NCBI GenBank assembly: GCA_936432065.2
Contig: OW386287.2
Location: 186,681,729-186,745,728, forward strand
Reading direction: 5' to 3'
Origin: Rutpela maculata
Lineage: Eukaryota; Arthropoda; Insecta; Coleoptera; Cerambycidae
DNA: 64,000 nt
Shown: piece after piece, positions 1 through 10,584 of the stretch
Layout of the letters: every line of letters begins with the position of its first letter
How positions within the stretch are numbered: position 1 is the stretch's first letter
Program-made: the position numbers and the translations under genes
Notes under the pieces: model-generated
The model's database searches: none
Told to the model about the DNA's origin: nothing
What the model saw: only the letters and a program-made list of their open reading frames with translations

Positions 1-773
1 CAAATGAAAATTGTGAAACATAATCTTACCGTGAGCTCATTTTCTGCTGCGTAGAAATTTACTGGTTATAGAACGCTCAGTTATAACTTATTCAAGTATA
101 AAACTATCGAATTTTTGTCCTAAACTTATTGTCTATATATGCAAATAACACTTTAGATAAATAAAATCACTGAATTTATCACACTCGATTTGTTTACACT
201 TCATTAGAGACAACCTAACCTCTGTATGATAAATCATACAATAGGCACTATTGGGATAATCTGCAACCCTTGCAACCGCAAGCATCTGGCAATAACAGTA
301 TCACTGACGACTTTTTTAGGTTTACTCAAATTGCCTGAAGGCGAAGAAATAATAAAAGTAATTATTAAAGTAATACACAGAGTGATGAAAATAAAAAAAA
401 AAGTGCAGATTCAGAGCCAGAGTATAGCAAAGAAGACGAGGTAACCAATCTGAGTTGAGTTGAAACAAATAGCAAAACAAAAATGCTCGAAAGAAAGGCT
501 AGATGAAGAAATTTAAAGCAGTATCAAGCTGAAGGAAAGAGCGGTGATAGGGTCATTATGCCTACAAACAGTTGTAAAATAAGAAATGGCGTTATTTGAA
601 AATGGGTGTTTTTTAGGAAAAAATTAAAAATTGCGTATCAGAATTTAACAATTATACCTCTCACAAGTTTAGAGTTGGAGGGGGCCTTTTCTAATGCTGG
701 TGGGTTCTGTACAAAGACCCAGTCCAGACTAGGGGACGAAACATTAGTTCTTCAAAAACCCTTTTTTAAAAAT
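1..773. other. Left flank, no gene recognised
   Basis: AT-rich sequence with only short open frames (226-444 and 606-848). Their translations are low in complexity and match no family I recognise. Nothing else supported. Confidence 0.5.
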
Positions 774-3191
774 AAAGGGTCTAGCCGTACTTCCATGGCG
801 AAACTGCCCCCGATAGGAACCTATATCGTAACCTATGTTATATTGTAGAGGGCGCTAATAGTAGTTGATCGAGTAGATATTAGCTCTATATCTTAGTTAA
901 TTGAAGAGCTATTTTAAAAAAAGTGTCCGGAGACGACTTTTTTTCAAAGCGATATATCTTAATTAATTTTAAAGCTAGGAAAATAAAACTAAATGGCAGT
1001 GTTATTGTATACTTTACAGTTTATTTTATAGCATTTCCTATGGGTCAAGCCTAAATAAAAGTATTTAAAAAATGCAAAAAAAAATTTTGTCAATCGATTT
1101 CTATCAGATCTAATTGAATTACCACTTTGAAAAAAATATATAATAATTGTCTATGTCTTGCCTAACAGCATGCCAAGTTTCATTAAAATCCAAGAGGTGC
1201 AACATGTCGAAAAAAAATTTAAAGTAAGTGGACCGCCACCTTACGACCACTATGTTGACGCTTTTAATTTGCATTACATTTCAATAATCTTTGGAAAAGT
1301 TGCGTTTTGACAGCTCATAAAAAGTATATCAACGGTTGGTGGTGTCAACTAGCCTATTACAATGTTTTTTGATCTACTTTTATAGTGACTGTAGTCGGTC
1401 TCAGTTAAGAATGCAGTTGTTTTCGTTATGAGCGGAGCACAGTTTACACAGGATATGGGAATTCCCAAGTAAGTGGAATCCCCCCATGGTCGACTCAAGC
1501 CAGTTGGTAAATAAAATAAAAATTAACGGTTTAAATTGGCTTTTGTTTGGCATTTGGCTCTTTTATAAATACATTGAAATTATTTAATTCATATTGCAGA
1601 ATATTTTGTTTAGATTAATGAAAGCTCATTATAGATGTTAATCCTCTAAAAATGTCAAGTGTTATAAGAAATAGGTAAACCTACTACTTGCTTGTGCTCG
1701 ATATCAGGCGAGTTGTTCCTGTCTCTGCCGTTCTGAACTGAATCTTTGATCTCTCTCGCGCAGCGCACATCGCACATCGAAGTTTATTTTATTGTTTTAT
1801 GATATTTATGAATATTAATACAAAAGAAATTGTACTAATTGTTCATATATTGTTCGGCTATTTACTTCCATTTTTATTAAAATCAGACTGCTCTAGTTAT
1901 ATTTATCTCTTTTGTTACAAATAAGGATTCACAAACATGGTATCGCCTGTGCTAAACGCTGTGCGATGTGCGAAGCTCAAGTTGTTGATTTCATCACTCT
2001 CATTTAAGAGCATGGTTCTATTTCATTTTATTGTGCGATGTGCGAGGGGCGTCGATATGGCCACTCTCATTTAAAATAATTTCAGTGTGCGACGTGCGAA
2101 GTGCGGTGCTATGTGCGCTGTGCGGTACACCGACATGACGACGTGGTCATGCACTTACATGGAGGTTATGATATTTGTGTACACTTTTTAGGCAGGTCTA
2201 TGAGAGAGATCAAAGATACAGACAGTTCAAAACGGCAGAGACAAGAACAGCTCGCCTGATATCGAGCAAGTAGTAGGTTTACCCATTTCTTATAACACTG
2301 ACATTTTTAGAGGATTTACGTCTACAATGAGCTTTTATTACTCTAAATAAAATATGTTGCAATATGAATTAAATAATTTCAATGTATTTCAATTTCAATG
2401 TATAAAAGAAAAGTGCCAAATAAAAGCCAATTTAAACCGTTAATTTTTATTTTATGTACCAACTGGCTTGAGTCAGCCATGGGGGGATTCCACTTACTTG
2501 GGAATTCCCATATTCTGTGTAAATTGTGCTCCGCTCATAACGTAAACAACTGCATTCTTAACTGAGACCGACTATAGCCACTATAAAAGTAGATCAAAAA
2601 ACATTGTAATATTCTAGTTGACACCACCAACCGTTGATATACTTTTTATGAGCTGTCAAAACGCAACTTTTCCAAAGATTAATGAAATGTAATGCAAATT
2701 AGAAGCGTCAACATAGTGGTCGTTTAAGGTGGTCCACTTACTTAAAAATTTTTTTCGACATGTTGCACCTCTCGGATTTTAATGAAACTTGGCATGTTGT
2801 TAGGCAAGACATGGACAATTATTATATATTTTTTTCAAAGTGGTAATTCAATTAGATCTGATAGAAATCGATTGACAAAATTTGTCTTTGCATTTTTTAA
2901 ATACTTTTATTTAGGCTTGGCCCATAGGAAATGCTATAAAATAAACTGTAAAGTGTACCATAACACTGTCATTTAGTTTTATTTCCCTAGCTTTAAAATT
3001 AACTCAGATATACCGCTTTGAAAAATAGTCGTCTCTGGACACTTTTTTTCAAATAGCTCCTCAATTAACTAAGATATAGAGCTAATATCTACTCTATCAA
3101 CTACTATTAGCGCCCTCTACAATATAACACAGGTTACGATATAGGTTCCTATCGGGGGCAGTTTCGCCATGGAAGTACGGCTAGACCCTTT
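774..3191. mobile_element. Foldback element FB-1 with ~985-bp inverted arms
   Basis: The left arm (774-1757) is repeated in inverted orientation at 2202-3191 with roughly 95% identity by eye. The outer ends read AAAGGGTCTAGCCGTACTTCC on the left and its complement on the right. The central ~440 bp is not part of the palindrome and carries repeated GTGCGATGTGCGA-like words. No transposase frame is visible, so this is a non-autonomous long-TIR or foldback element. I could not define a clean target duplication: the flanks are AAAAAT on the left and AAAGTG on the right. Confidence 0.88.
1761..2140. repeat. GTGCGATGTGCGA-type short repeats in the FB-1 centre
   Basis: The unpaired centre of FB-1 contains several variants of GTGCGATGTGCGA in both orientations, near 1763-1780, 1968-1980, 2034-2045 and 2094-2135. 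They are GC-richer than the arms and are not explained by the palindrome. Confidence 0.6.
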
Positions 3192-4922
3192 AAAGTGTTC
3201 GTTTTTGTTATATATTACTATTTCTCCCGGTTTTTGGTTTTTCGCTCATTTTTCGGAACCAGATCATTTCCTACGCTAATCTTTTTTTCAACTTTTTTAT
3301 TAACGTCATTACAAACATACTGCACAAGATTTCATCAAAATCCATTTCATTAACACTCAAATTAGAGATTTTGGCCATTTTAGCGCTCCGTTGACTGGAC
3401 TATAAAAATCGATTTTTTTGTTTAAAGACGTTTTATTTAAAAAACTATATGTTGAGTCTCTTTTTGTCTTTCTTAACGTAGTAGCAATATTTGTAATTTT
3501 TTCGGATTAAAAGTTTTTTTATGTCATTACAAACAAAATCAGAGTCAATACCTGACTCTCGCTGAGATTCGCCTACAACCTCAAATATTTGAACACTCGA
3601 CCCACTACATCGTAATTAATTAGGCATACACTCTGTCCTAGCCACCTTTAATTTAAAACTTGTGCCGCCAAAGCAGGAAAGGGGGTGTATAATATATCAC
3701 ATGTTACGCACACACCGGGGTAACTTACATAAACTCAAAACTAGACAAATGATATTGTTTACGTAATCACAAGGGCACATGTTCTCCAGTCTACTGTTTT
3801 CTCGCTATTCTGCAGTTCCACATGTGAAAGAAATCCCACAGATATCGATGAACTATTTATATCTAGTAAAAGTATACACCATTAAGATTACGTTGAGGAT
3901 TGAGATGTCTTGCGTAAATTAAAATGACGAGGGTTCTGACGGTTCTTATAAATTTAGATTTGAAAAAAAACAGAAGCATTTGCTGGGCCGCTAAATTGAA
4001 ATGCAGATTTTTTTCCTCAATTTGACAGTGTTTTTTTTCATGTTTGTACAATCATTATTTATAGATTCCATGAAATCTTCTCAAATTGTAAGGTAGGCTC
4101 GGCGCGGTGGTGGTCCCATATTAATTTCAAGTTAGGTCTAGTATAAGGTGAGCAAAAATTGGAAACAAGATTTTTTTAGTCGAGAATATTCGAGAATTTG
4201 GCGAAGTCGCCAGTGGTAATTTAATGTAAAAATTTAATTTTGTGATAAAAAATTCAAATTCCGTCAGAATTGCATTAACATTGATAGTAGGTATTTTAGA
4301 AGTAGCTGTTAACGAGTTTGAAGTGAAAAGTTGAGAACTGAAAATGACGAAAACAATATGGTTGCGAAAAATGCAATGTTTTTTCAGATTTACATAAAAT
4401 TTGATACATAGTGATTTCAGGATTTTCTGATAACATTCTAATGTTAATGCTTAAAAAGTCACAACGGCGGGTATTTTACTGTGCAGACGCTAAATAAAAA
4501 AGTCACTAAAAAGGGTGAAACATTTTTTTGAAAATAGAATTGAACTATCTTGAAAAAAATGCCTAAAAATCAGAGATGTGCATTGGGTACATTGATAGGC
4601 TATTTTATGGTGAAATCTGATTCGTGATGATGCAAGGCTTCATTTTGATACCAAATAAATATATTATTTACATGACTTTTACAGACTTTTATCAAATATG
4701 GAAACTTTCCTCTGCAGATCTCTGCTAAAAATTATTAACGTAACTAAAAATTTAAAAATAATTTTATATTTTATGTAAAAAAAACTTTAAAAACAAGCTT
4801 TTATTATTATTTAGGTGTACTAAAACGATAAAAATAAATTAATTGTTCTTATAAGCTTGTCGCGCGGAAGAAGTTCATACAGGCATTACTTTTGCTTGAC
4901 AAAGATTGTAAGTAGGTACAGG
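3192..4922. other. Gene-free AT-rich stretch
   Basis: No coding region, RNA gene or bounded repeat recognised. The only open frame of note (3863-4051, minus) is a low-complexity shadow. Confidence 0.5.
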
Positions 4923-5242
4923 GAGATCGAGAAAGACTGAACGTGCCGCTCCCTAAAGATTGTTTTTGTGCCGCCTACATACTGCATACATATGTACTAT
5001 TTTCTGGTACTTTCAACATTTTCATGTTGGCGACAGTAACCTTAAATATAGTCAATTACAGTATTTACACAAAATGCAAGTTTCTTTATTAACTTGCCAC
5101 ACAAGTGACAGTGAACTGATTGCGTTGAAAAACACTGATAAATTAGTCAGAAAGGGAGATAAATGATAAATCAAACACAAGCCAATAATAATAACATTCA
5201 CGAAAATGACGTGTGACGTCACGTTCAGTCTTTCTCGATCTC
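4923..5242. mobile_element. Candidate MITE bounded by a 23-bp inverted repeat
   Basis: A perfect 23-bp inverted pair lies at 4923-4945 and 5220-5242, beginning GAGATCGAGAAAGACTG. The 320-bp span has no coding content. I see no clear flanking duplication, so MITE status rests on the terminal repeat alone. Confidence 0.5.
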
Positions 5243-5508
5243 TCGGTATATACCTGAGTAAATATTTTCTTTTTCTATTCACGCCACAGGCCGTTGAGAC
5301 AATTATTTTTTTCTTCAATCGTCCGAAAAACATGACATTTCTTAACTCATTTCATGACATTAAAGTTTGACTTTTTAGCCGTCTGTGCGTTGCCATTAAC
5401 AACGGAGGTAAAAGTACTTTTTCTGAGATCGATCAAGAATGTCTACTTTTTCGGCACAATTTTAGATCCCAAAATACGCGATTCTAGTATTTTAGTCCGT
5501 TGCTAAGC

Positions 5509-5535
5509 AGTCCGGGAAATTAACTTTCCCGGACT
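5509..5535. repeat. Perfect 11-bp hairpin
   Basis: The arm AGTCCGGGAAA is followed by a 5-nt loop (TTAAC) and the exact complement. It is an isolated GC-rich stem in AT-rich sequence. Function unknown. Confidence 0.65.
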
Positions 5536-5547
5536 ACATTTTATATT

Positions 5548-5907
5548 CAAAAAAAGTTTTTTTTGTTTAAAACAGGTTTAAAACGTTTAAAACTATATCC
5601 AACTAAAATTAAATGGTGTCAGGCACACTATGTCTGCTAATACTCAGTTTAGCGCACGTGACCACTATATCGAAATTATTTATCGGAATAGACCATCATC
5701 GGCACTTTTCTTGCTTTTCCACAAACTCCAAAATTCCATTTATTTAAAACATCGCACTGAGTTTTAAACTATCTTTTAAACATTTGTTTAAAACATAGTA
5801 TTTTGTATTAAATATGTTTTAAACATTTGTTTGAAACACAGTGCGATGTTTTAAACATGTTTTAAACACGTTCTTTAAAACATTTTGTTTTAAACATGCC
5901 AACCCTG
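5548..5907 (-). mobile_element. hAT-type MITE, TTTAAAC-rich family, copy 1 (truncated)
   Basis: This shares a body with the copies at 26926-27417 and 63643-64000: repeated TTTAAAACAT words, a conserved GCACACTATGTCTGCT segment and ACATCGCACTG motifs. The right end keeps the terminus CCAACCCTG. The left end stops inside the family without the matching CAGGGTTGG end. About 70 bp present in the other copies is also missing between the TCTGCT and CTCAGTTTAG segments. Confidence 0.8.
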
Positions 5908-6431
5908 ATATGAGCTCCAATGAGCAATATCTACAAACCAAATTTTTAAGAAACAATTAAATGGCGCCTTTTAAAACGAATCCGTTACCACCCGGTATTC
6001 TCCATTTTTTTTGGCATAAAGCTTAAAAAAAAACAAAAGATCATTTACCTACTTAAAATATTTATAAATACGATTTTCAACGTCTAGCCAAACGTCCTGA
6101 GTGTATAAAAATGTGCAAATATATTTTGGGATTTAAATAGAATAATTTCTCGCAATACATAAGCAGTTTATTTTCGCTGCAAAATTGTCCGGTCAAGAAT
6201 TCAACAGGAGACAGTTATTTGATTTCCTTGTGTTATTTAGTCGTGAGAGGTAAGATTTTTATAAAGAATAAGAGTACGTAGGTAAAGAAAATATTGTTGA
6301 AAGATATATTAAGAGTATATTTCCAGAGATAATAAAAGTCTATTTCTATCTCCGTTTGATGAACTTTGATAGTACTTTCTTGTCAACTCTTTTTCTATAT
6401 ATATTTTTGTAATAAGTGTCTTATTATATAA
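5908..6431. other. Gene-free stretch
   Basis: AT-rich spacer between two DNA elements. Nothing supported. Confidence 0.45.
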
Positions 6432-7132
6432 GTGCCGGCTCCAGACTATGCGTCGGATCCCTTCCAACGCTGGACGAGTCATAGTTTGACACATAGTGTG
6501 TACCATAAGTAAGTGACATGCGTCGAGGGTCGAGCTCAACGTTGGCATTAGAAGACGTTCGGGCTATAGTCGGTATTTTTTTCCCGCTTCAAAGGGAACT
6601 TCCAACGTTGGGTCGTGCCGTTATTATATTTCGGTGTCGTCCAGACTATCCGTCCAGCATTTTTAACAATAATCAGCTGAAATGTCTTTTGTGTCTCAAA
6701 TCAGTGCACGAAAATTTCTTTATCGAGCATACACGCTCTTGTAGACAAATTTTGTAATTTGTTCTGCTTGTAAAGGTCAAATATGGAATGGAATAACGAA
6801 CAAATTTTGGAGTTCATCAGTGGTTATGAAAAATATTCAGTACTTTGGCCCAAACATCCCGACCATAAATATCGTAAAAAGTTAAAAGATGGTTGGGTGC
6901 AGCTACAAAGTGCACAAGACAACATAATAATGGAACTGCAACACACACAGTATCGTCATCCATGATAAACGACTGGTCAATTCATTCACAAACATTTGAA
7001 CCAACCCTGGTTGTAATGTTGGACGCATTGTCTGTAGGCACAGTTTGGCAAACGTCCCAGACACAAATATTTGAGGCAAATATTGGAGCTAACATTGGAA
7101 CCAACGCTGGACGCATAGTCTGGAGCCGGCTT
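6432..7132 (+). mobile_element. PIF/Harbinger-type DNA element with TAA target duplication
   Basis: The terminal inverted repeats read GCCGGCTCCAGACTATGCGTC (left) and the complement (right), extended by two bases each side. The element is flanked by TAA at 6429-6431 and 7133-7135, the duplication expected for PIF/Harbinger. The repeated word CCAACGCTGGACG lies just inside both ends, and degenerate versions recur internally. The only coding trace is a MADF-like fragment. At 701 bp it is far shorter than an autonomous element, so it is a deletion derivative. Confidence 0.85.
6783..6965 (+). pseudogene. MADF/Myb-SANT-like DNA-binding fragment of the Harbinger element
   Basis: The 60-residue frame opens MEWNNEQILEFISGYEKY and continues with an LW-P-HPDHKYRKKLKDGW pattern. 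It has the spaced tryptophans and Y-P motif typical of MADF domains, which PIF/Harbinger elements encode as a second, DNA-binding protein. The frame stops after the first half of the domain, and the rest of the element has no long frame. It is therefore a remnant rather than a working gene. The start is the first ATG after a stop-rich leader. The domain call is from motif recognition only. Confidence 0.6.
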
Positions 7133-7296
7133 TAAAGTCAAACAAAAACAGCTGTTAGCTTTGACCTGATAACTTGCAATTTGCAAAACAAAAATATCTC
7201 GATAGAAATCAAACATTCAAGAACACTTGAAATATGAACATACGAACTTAAAATTATTTTCAGAGGAATATGTTTTTATTAATTAACGCTAAAGGA

Positions 7297-7314
7297 CCCC
7301 CCCCCCCCCCCCCC
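7297..7314. repeat. Homopolymer run of 18 C
   Basis: An uninterrupted (C)18 run just outside the left arm of FB-2. It is likely to be length-unstable in sequencing. Confidence 0.9.
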
Positions 7315-7457
7315 ACAAACCTTATGGAAATTGGCTCTCAGTCGAATTTTCTGAAATTTGTATGTTGTAGCTTTTGCTTTTCTGAGCAAAAGTTCTCATG
7401 GGTACAAGTTTGTCTATGACTGCTTTTCAAGTTATGAGGGCTTGAACGTCACAATAA

Positions 7458-7906
7458 CAGGGTGGCCACTTTTTCTCCACAACAAATTTCCCTGACTTTT
7501 CCCGGTTTTCCAGGCGATTTTTTAGTTTTTTCCCTGACTATTGTCATTCCATTTTGTCGTATGTTATTTTCTTTGCAACTGCTCGTTAAGTGAACGTGAT
7601 TAGTTGTATGATTTATCCCATTGACTTCAGCAGTTTTAAATGAAAATCAGTCTTTTTACCCATATTTTAAAAGTATATATGAATAGAAAATCCAGTCAAT
7701 GCCGAATCAAACTCGATTTGTTTGTTCTTTTTGATAATATGCACCTTATATTATCAAAAAGAACAAACAAATCGAGTTTGATTCGGCATTGACTGGATTT
7801 TCACAAAAATTCCTGATTCTCACCAAAATTCCCTGACATTTCCCTGACCTATTAAATTCCCTGACGTTTACCGGTTTTCCCAGTTTTTCAGAAAGTGGCC
7901 ACCCTG
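7458..7906. mobile_element. hAT-type MITE (CAGGGTGGCCACTTT ends)
   Basis: The termini are CAGGGTGGCCACTTT and its complement. It is flanked by CAATAA at 7452-7457 and 7907-7912. The intact sequence in the opposite FB-2 arm (complement of ~9600-9640) reads straight through as CGTCACAATAAGC, which confirms the insertion point and a 6-bp shared flank. Internally it carries repeated CCCTGACTTTTCCCGG-like words and a long perfect hairpin at its centre. Confidence 0.87.
7687..7801. repeat. Perfect 54-bp stem hairpin, 7-nt loop
   Basis: Positions 7687-7740 are exactly complementary to 7748-7801, with loop GCACCTT. This sits in the middle of the hAT MITE and looks like a local inverted duplication. 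Perfect identity implies it is recent or kept identical. A transcript would form a near-ideal RNA duplex. Confidence 0.95.
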
Positions 7907-8025
7907 CAATAAGCGTAAAAATTTGGCGGAGTGAAGATAGCAATCTTTTTAACAGTCCTCCATATTTTTCTTTCTTTTACGTCGTATGAATTATTTTCAA
8001 CGGAAAAATACCTTTATACATATAT

Positions 8026-8835
8026 TTCAAGAAAACAGAACAAAATCAGATATAGATAGGGGCTGACGGGGTAGCAATCCACAAAAAGTAAAATATTCTT
8101 TTTGTAACTTTTTTAACATGGTTTGTGCATTACCCATTTTCGGTGGAATAATAGCTATAAATACATATATTTCAAAAAAACACAACAAAATCCGATATAG
8201 GTAGGGGTTGACGGGGCAGCAATCCACAAAAACTGAATTGTTCTTTTTGTAACTTTTTTAATATCGTTTGTGCATTAACCACTTTCAGTGGAATAATAGC
8301 TATATAGATACAGTTCAAGAAAACAGAACAAAATCCGATATAGGTAAGGGGTGACTGGGTAGCAATCCACAAAAAGTTAAATATAATTTTGTATCTTTTT
8401 TAATATCGTTTGTGCATTAACCATTTTTGGTGGAAAATTAACTATGTACCTATACTTCAAGAAAACACAACAAAATTCAATATAGGTAGGGCATGACAGG
8501 GTAACAATTCACAAAAACTAAAATATTATTTTTGTAACTTTTTTAATATCGTTTGTGCATTAACCATTTTCGGTGGAAAAACAGTTGCACAAAGAATATT
8601 TTACTTTTTCTGGATTGCTAGCCCGTCAGCCCCTACCTACATTGGATTTTGTTCTGTCTTCTTGAAATCTATATCTATATCTTCTATAAATCTATATAGC
8701 TATTATTCCACCGAAAATGGTTAATGCACAAACAAAATTAAAAAAGTTACTAAAAGAATATTTTACTTTTTGTGGATTGCTACCCCGTCAGCCCCTATCT
8801 ATATCGGGTTATATTCTGTTTTCTTGAAATATATG
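8026..8835. repeat. ~143-bp tandem repeats, four direct then two inverted
   Basis: Units starting with TTCAAGAAAACAGAAC begin near 8026, 8171, 8314 and 8456 (spacing 145, 143, 142). Each contains GGGGCTGACGGGGTAGCAAT and a CATTTTCGGTGGAA tail. Two inverted units follow at about 8585-8690 and 8745-8835. Together they form the inner arms of FB-2. The units are not separated by unique spacers, so this is not a CRISPR array. Confidence 0.88.
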
Positions 8836-8892
8836 TATAAAGCTATTTTTCCACTGAAAATAATTTATACGACGTAAAAAAAAAGAAAAAAA

Positions 8893-9572
8893 CCGCTGCC
8901 CAAGGAATCACTACTTCCACATCCAGATTTTCTATTTCTATCCAAGTCTCTCACTTCAAAAAAATGTTGTATGTGGAAATAATTGTTTATAGAACTTTAA
9001 TAATATAATATTTGAAATCGTCTTCCCCAAAAACCCATAAAACGATATCCCACATCGGTAGTGGGGTGGAGGGTGGTGATAGGGGGGTGGAAGTGGAGGT
9101 GAATGAAGTAAAAACATATTTTGAGGTTTTTGCTTTTTGTACACACACGAAATCACAATTTTTTTCATCCCCTTTAATAATGGGGTAAAGGTGGTAATGG
9201 GGGAGGCTAATGCCAAAAAAATTTTTGAGACCTTAGCCTCTCTTGTATATACTAAATACCAATTTTATGGACTCTTACCTGCTTGATTTACCTATTTACC
9301 CCCCATTTACCCCAATTTACCCCCGGATATAAGATGAAAATATGATGTAGTTCCAGGTTCCGTTAAAGTACATAGGTGTACCAAATTTCAAGTCAATGTC
9401 TAAAACGATTCCAGAGTAATCGTGCGCACAAAAAAAGTTAGACAGACAGACAGGAAGTTTTTTTCGCTCAAACTTAAAATCTCGCCGTTTCATGACATTC
9501 TAAGTCTATTCCAACAATAAATATTTTCAAAGTTTTTTTTGACGTTACTATACTTCCACTGGATGTGGAAGA
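8893..9572 (+). mobile_element. Helentron-like HINE element, family 1, copy C1
   Basis: The 5' end reads CCGCTGCCCAAGGAATCAC then ACTTCCACATCCAG. The 3' end is a hairpin, TACTTCCAC-TGGAT-GTGGAAG, whose last arm complements the 5' motif. A GACA-type microsatellite lies at 9440-9455. This layout matches non-autonomous Helentron (HINE/INE-1-like) elements as I know them: a 5' inverted motif, a GTCY microsatellite core and a 3' stem-loop. The 5' flank is an A-run. The empty site in the opposite FB-2 arm shows at most one or two bases of ambiguity and no multi-base duplication, as expected for a Helitron-class insertion. Confidence 0.72.
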
Positions 9573-9769
9573 TATGGAGGATTGCTAAAAATATTGATAT
9601 CTTCACTCCGCCAAATTGTTATGCTTATTGTGACGTTCAAGCAATCATAACTTGAAAAGCAGTCATAGCCGAGACTTGTGCCCATGAGAACTTTTGCTCA
9701 GAAAAGCAAAAATTACAACATATCCAAATTTCAGAAAATTCGACTGAGAGCCAATTTCCATAAGATTTG

Positions 9770-10584
9770 CCAAGAAAATGTCTTCAAGAAATTACAAATT
9801 CAAGACATTAACCGTTATTTCAAAACAAAACGTTCTTCTTATAGTCGGTTCCTCTGAAAGGCATGCAAAAACAATTAACTATAAAAACGGTTTTTGCAAA
9901 TATCTTGGAAACGATGAATTTTATCAAAGAGTCTTCCTTTCCAATATTAATATAAGGCGTACTATTTCCCAATTTTATTTAATCCCTATACTTCCTACCA
10001 TAACTTTCCTAAATCACAGAAAAAAAAACAATACGAATTTTTTTTGAAAAACTTCCACATTAGACTACATTACGATATACTACATGTAATGCGCACATAT
10101 CAAAATAAAACAAAAGAAACCCACTAACAATATAATTATGTCGAGAATATGGCACACAATTGGTCGTCTCACGGTTTACAATCACCCCAAGCAAATCGTA
10201 TAGTTAACTTGATAAAATATGGGAACCGGAAGCAATTATTTAGGTTTGCCGACATAAAAATCCAATTGATTCGAACGCGTTTATCCAAGTTTCACATCAT
10301 CGCCAAATAAACCCGACTCCACCTGGCAATGCCACCCATTAGGGTTAATATAGTTTATTAAAATGAAAGACATTTCAATGAAAAGCAGTCTTTTGGGGGT
10401 GATTGTTTAATGGGCTAAACGTTCTTGTGCCTGTTGGTGAACGTTAAGTGCCAAATTGTGTTATTAATAAGAGTAATGAATGGGTGGGGTGGTAAGCTTA
10501 AGTGGCGCTAATTTCAAAAATGTTACATTTTTAATGCTAAATGAACAATTTTCATCATCTTAAGTAACTACTAGTTTTTATAAG
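9770..10584. other. Gene-free stretch
   Basis: One open frame (9778-10047, plus, 89 codons) has no recognisable domain and is AT-driven. Nothing else supported. Confidence 0.45.

Larger units (their letters stand above)
7316..9769. mobile_element. Foldback element FB-2, interrupted twice
   Basis: Sequence from 7316-7457 plus 7907-8590 recurs inverted at 8595-8892 plus 9573-9769. The outer pair reads CTTATGGAAATTGGCTCTCA on the left and its complement near 9740-9765. A hAT MITE (7458-7906) splits the left arm and a HINE element (8893-9572) splits the right arm. Each uninterrupted arm shows the other's empty site. The inner arms are built from ~143-bp tandem units. No coding capacity. Confidence 0.85.

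Noticed and set aside
5052..5333. 93-codon minus-strand frame
   Set aside because: It overlaps the candidate MITE and an opposing open frame. No recognisable motif.
8026..8580. Regularly spaced repeats resembling a CRISPR array
   Set aside because: Whole ~143-bp units are repeated with no unique spacers, they reappear inverted, and the context is a eukaryotic foldback element.
9778..10047. 89-codon plus-strand open frame as a small gene
   Set aside because: AT-rich, no homologous pattern, no splice or promoter signal I can defend, and it lies next to a foldback arm.
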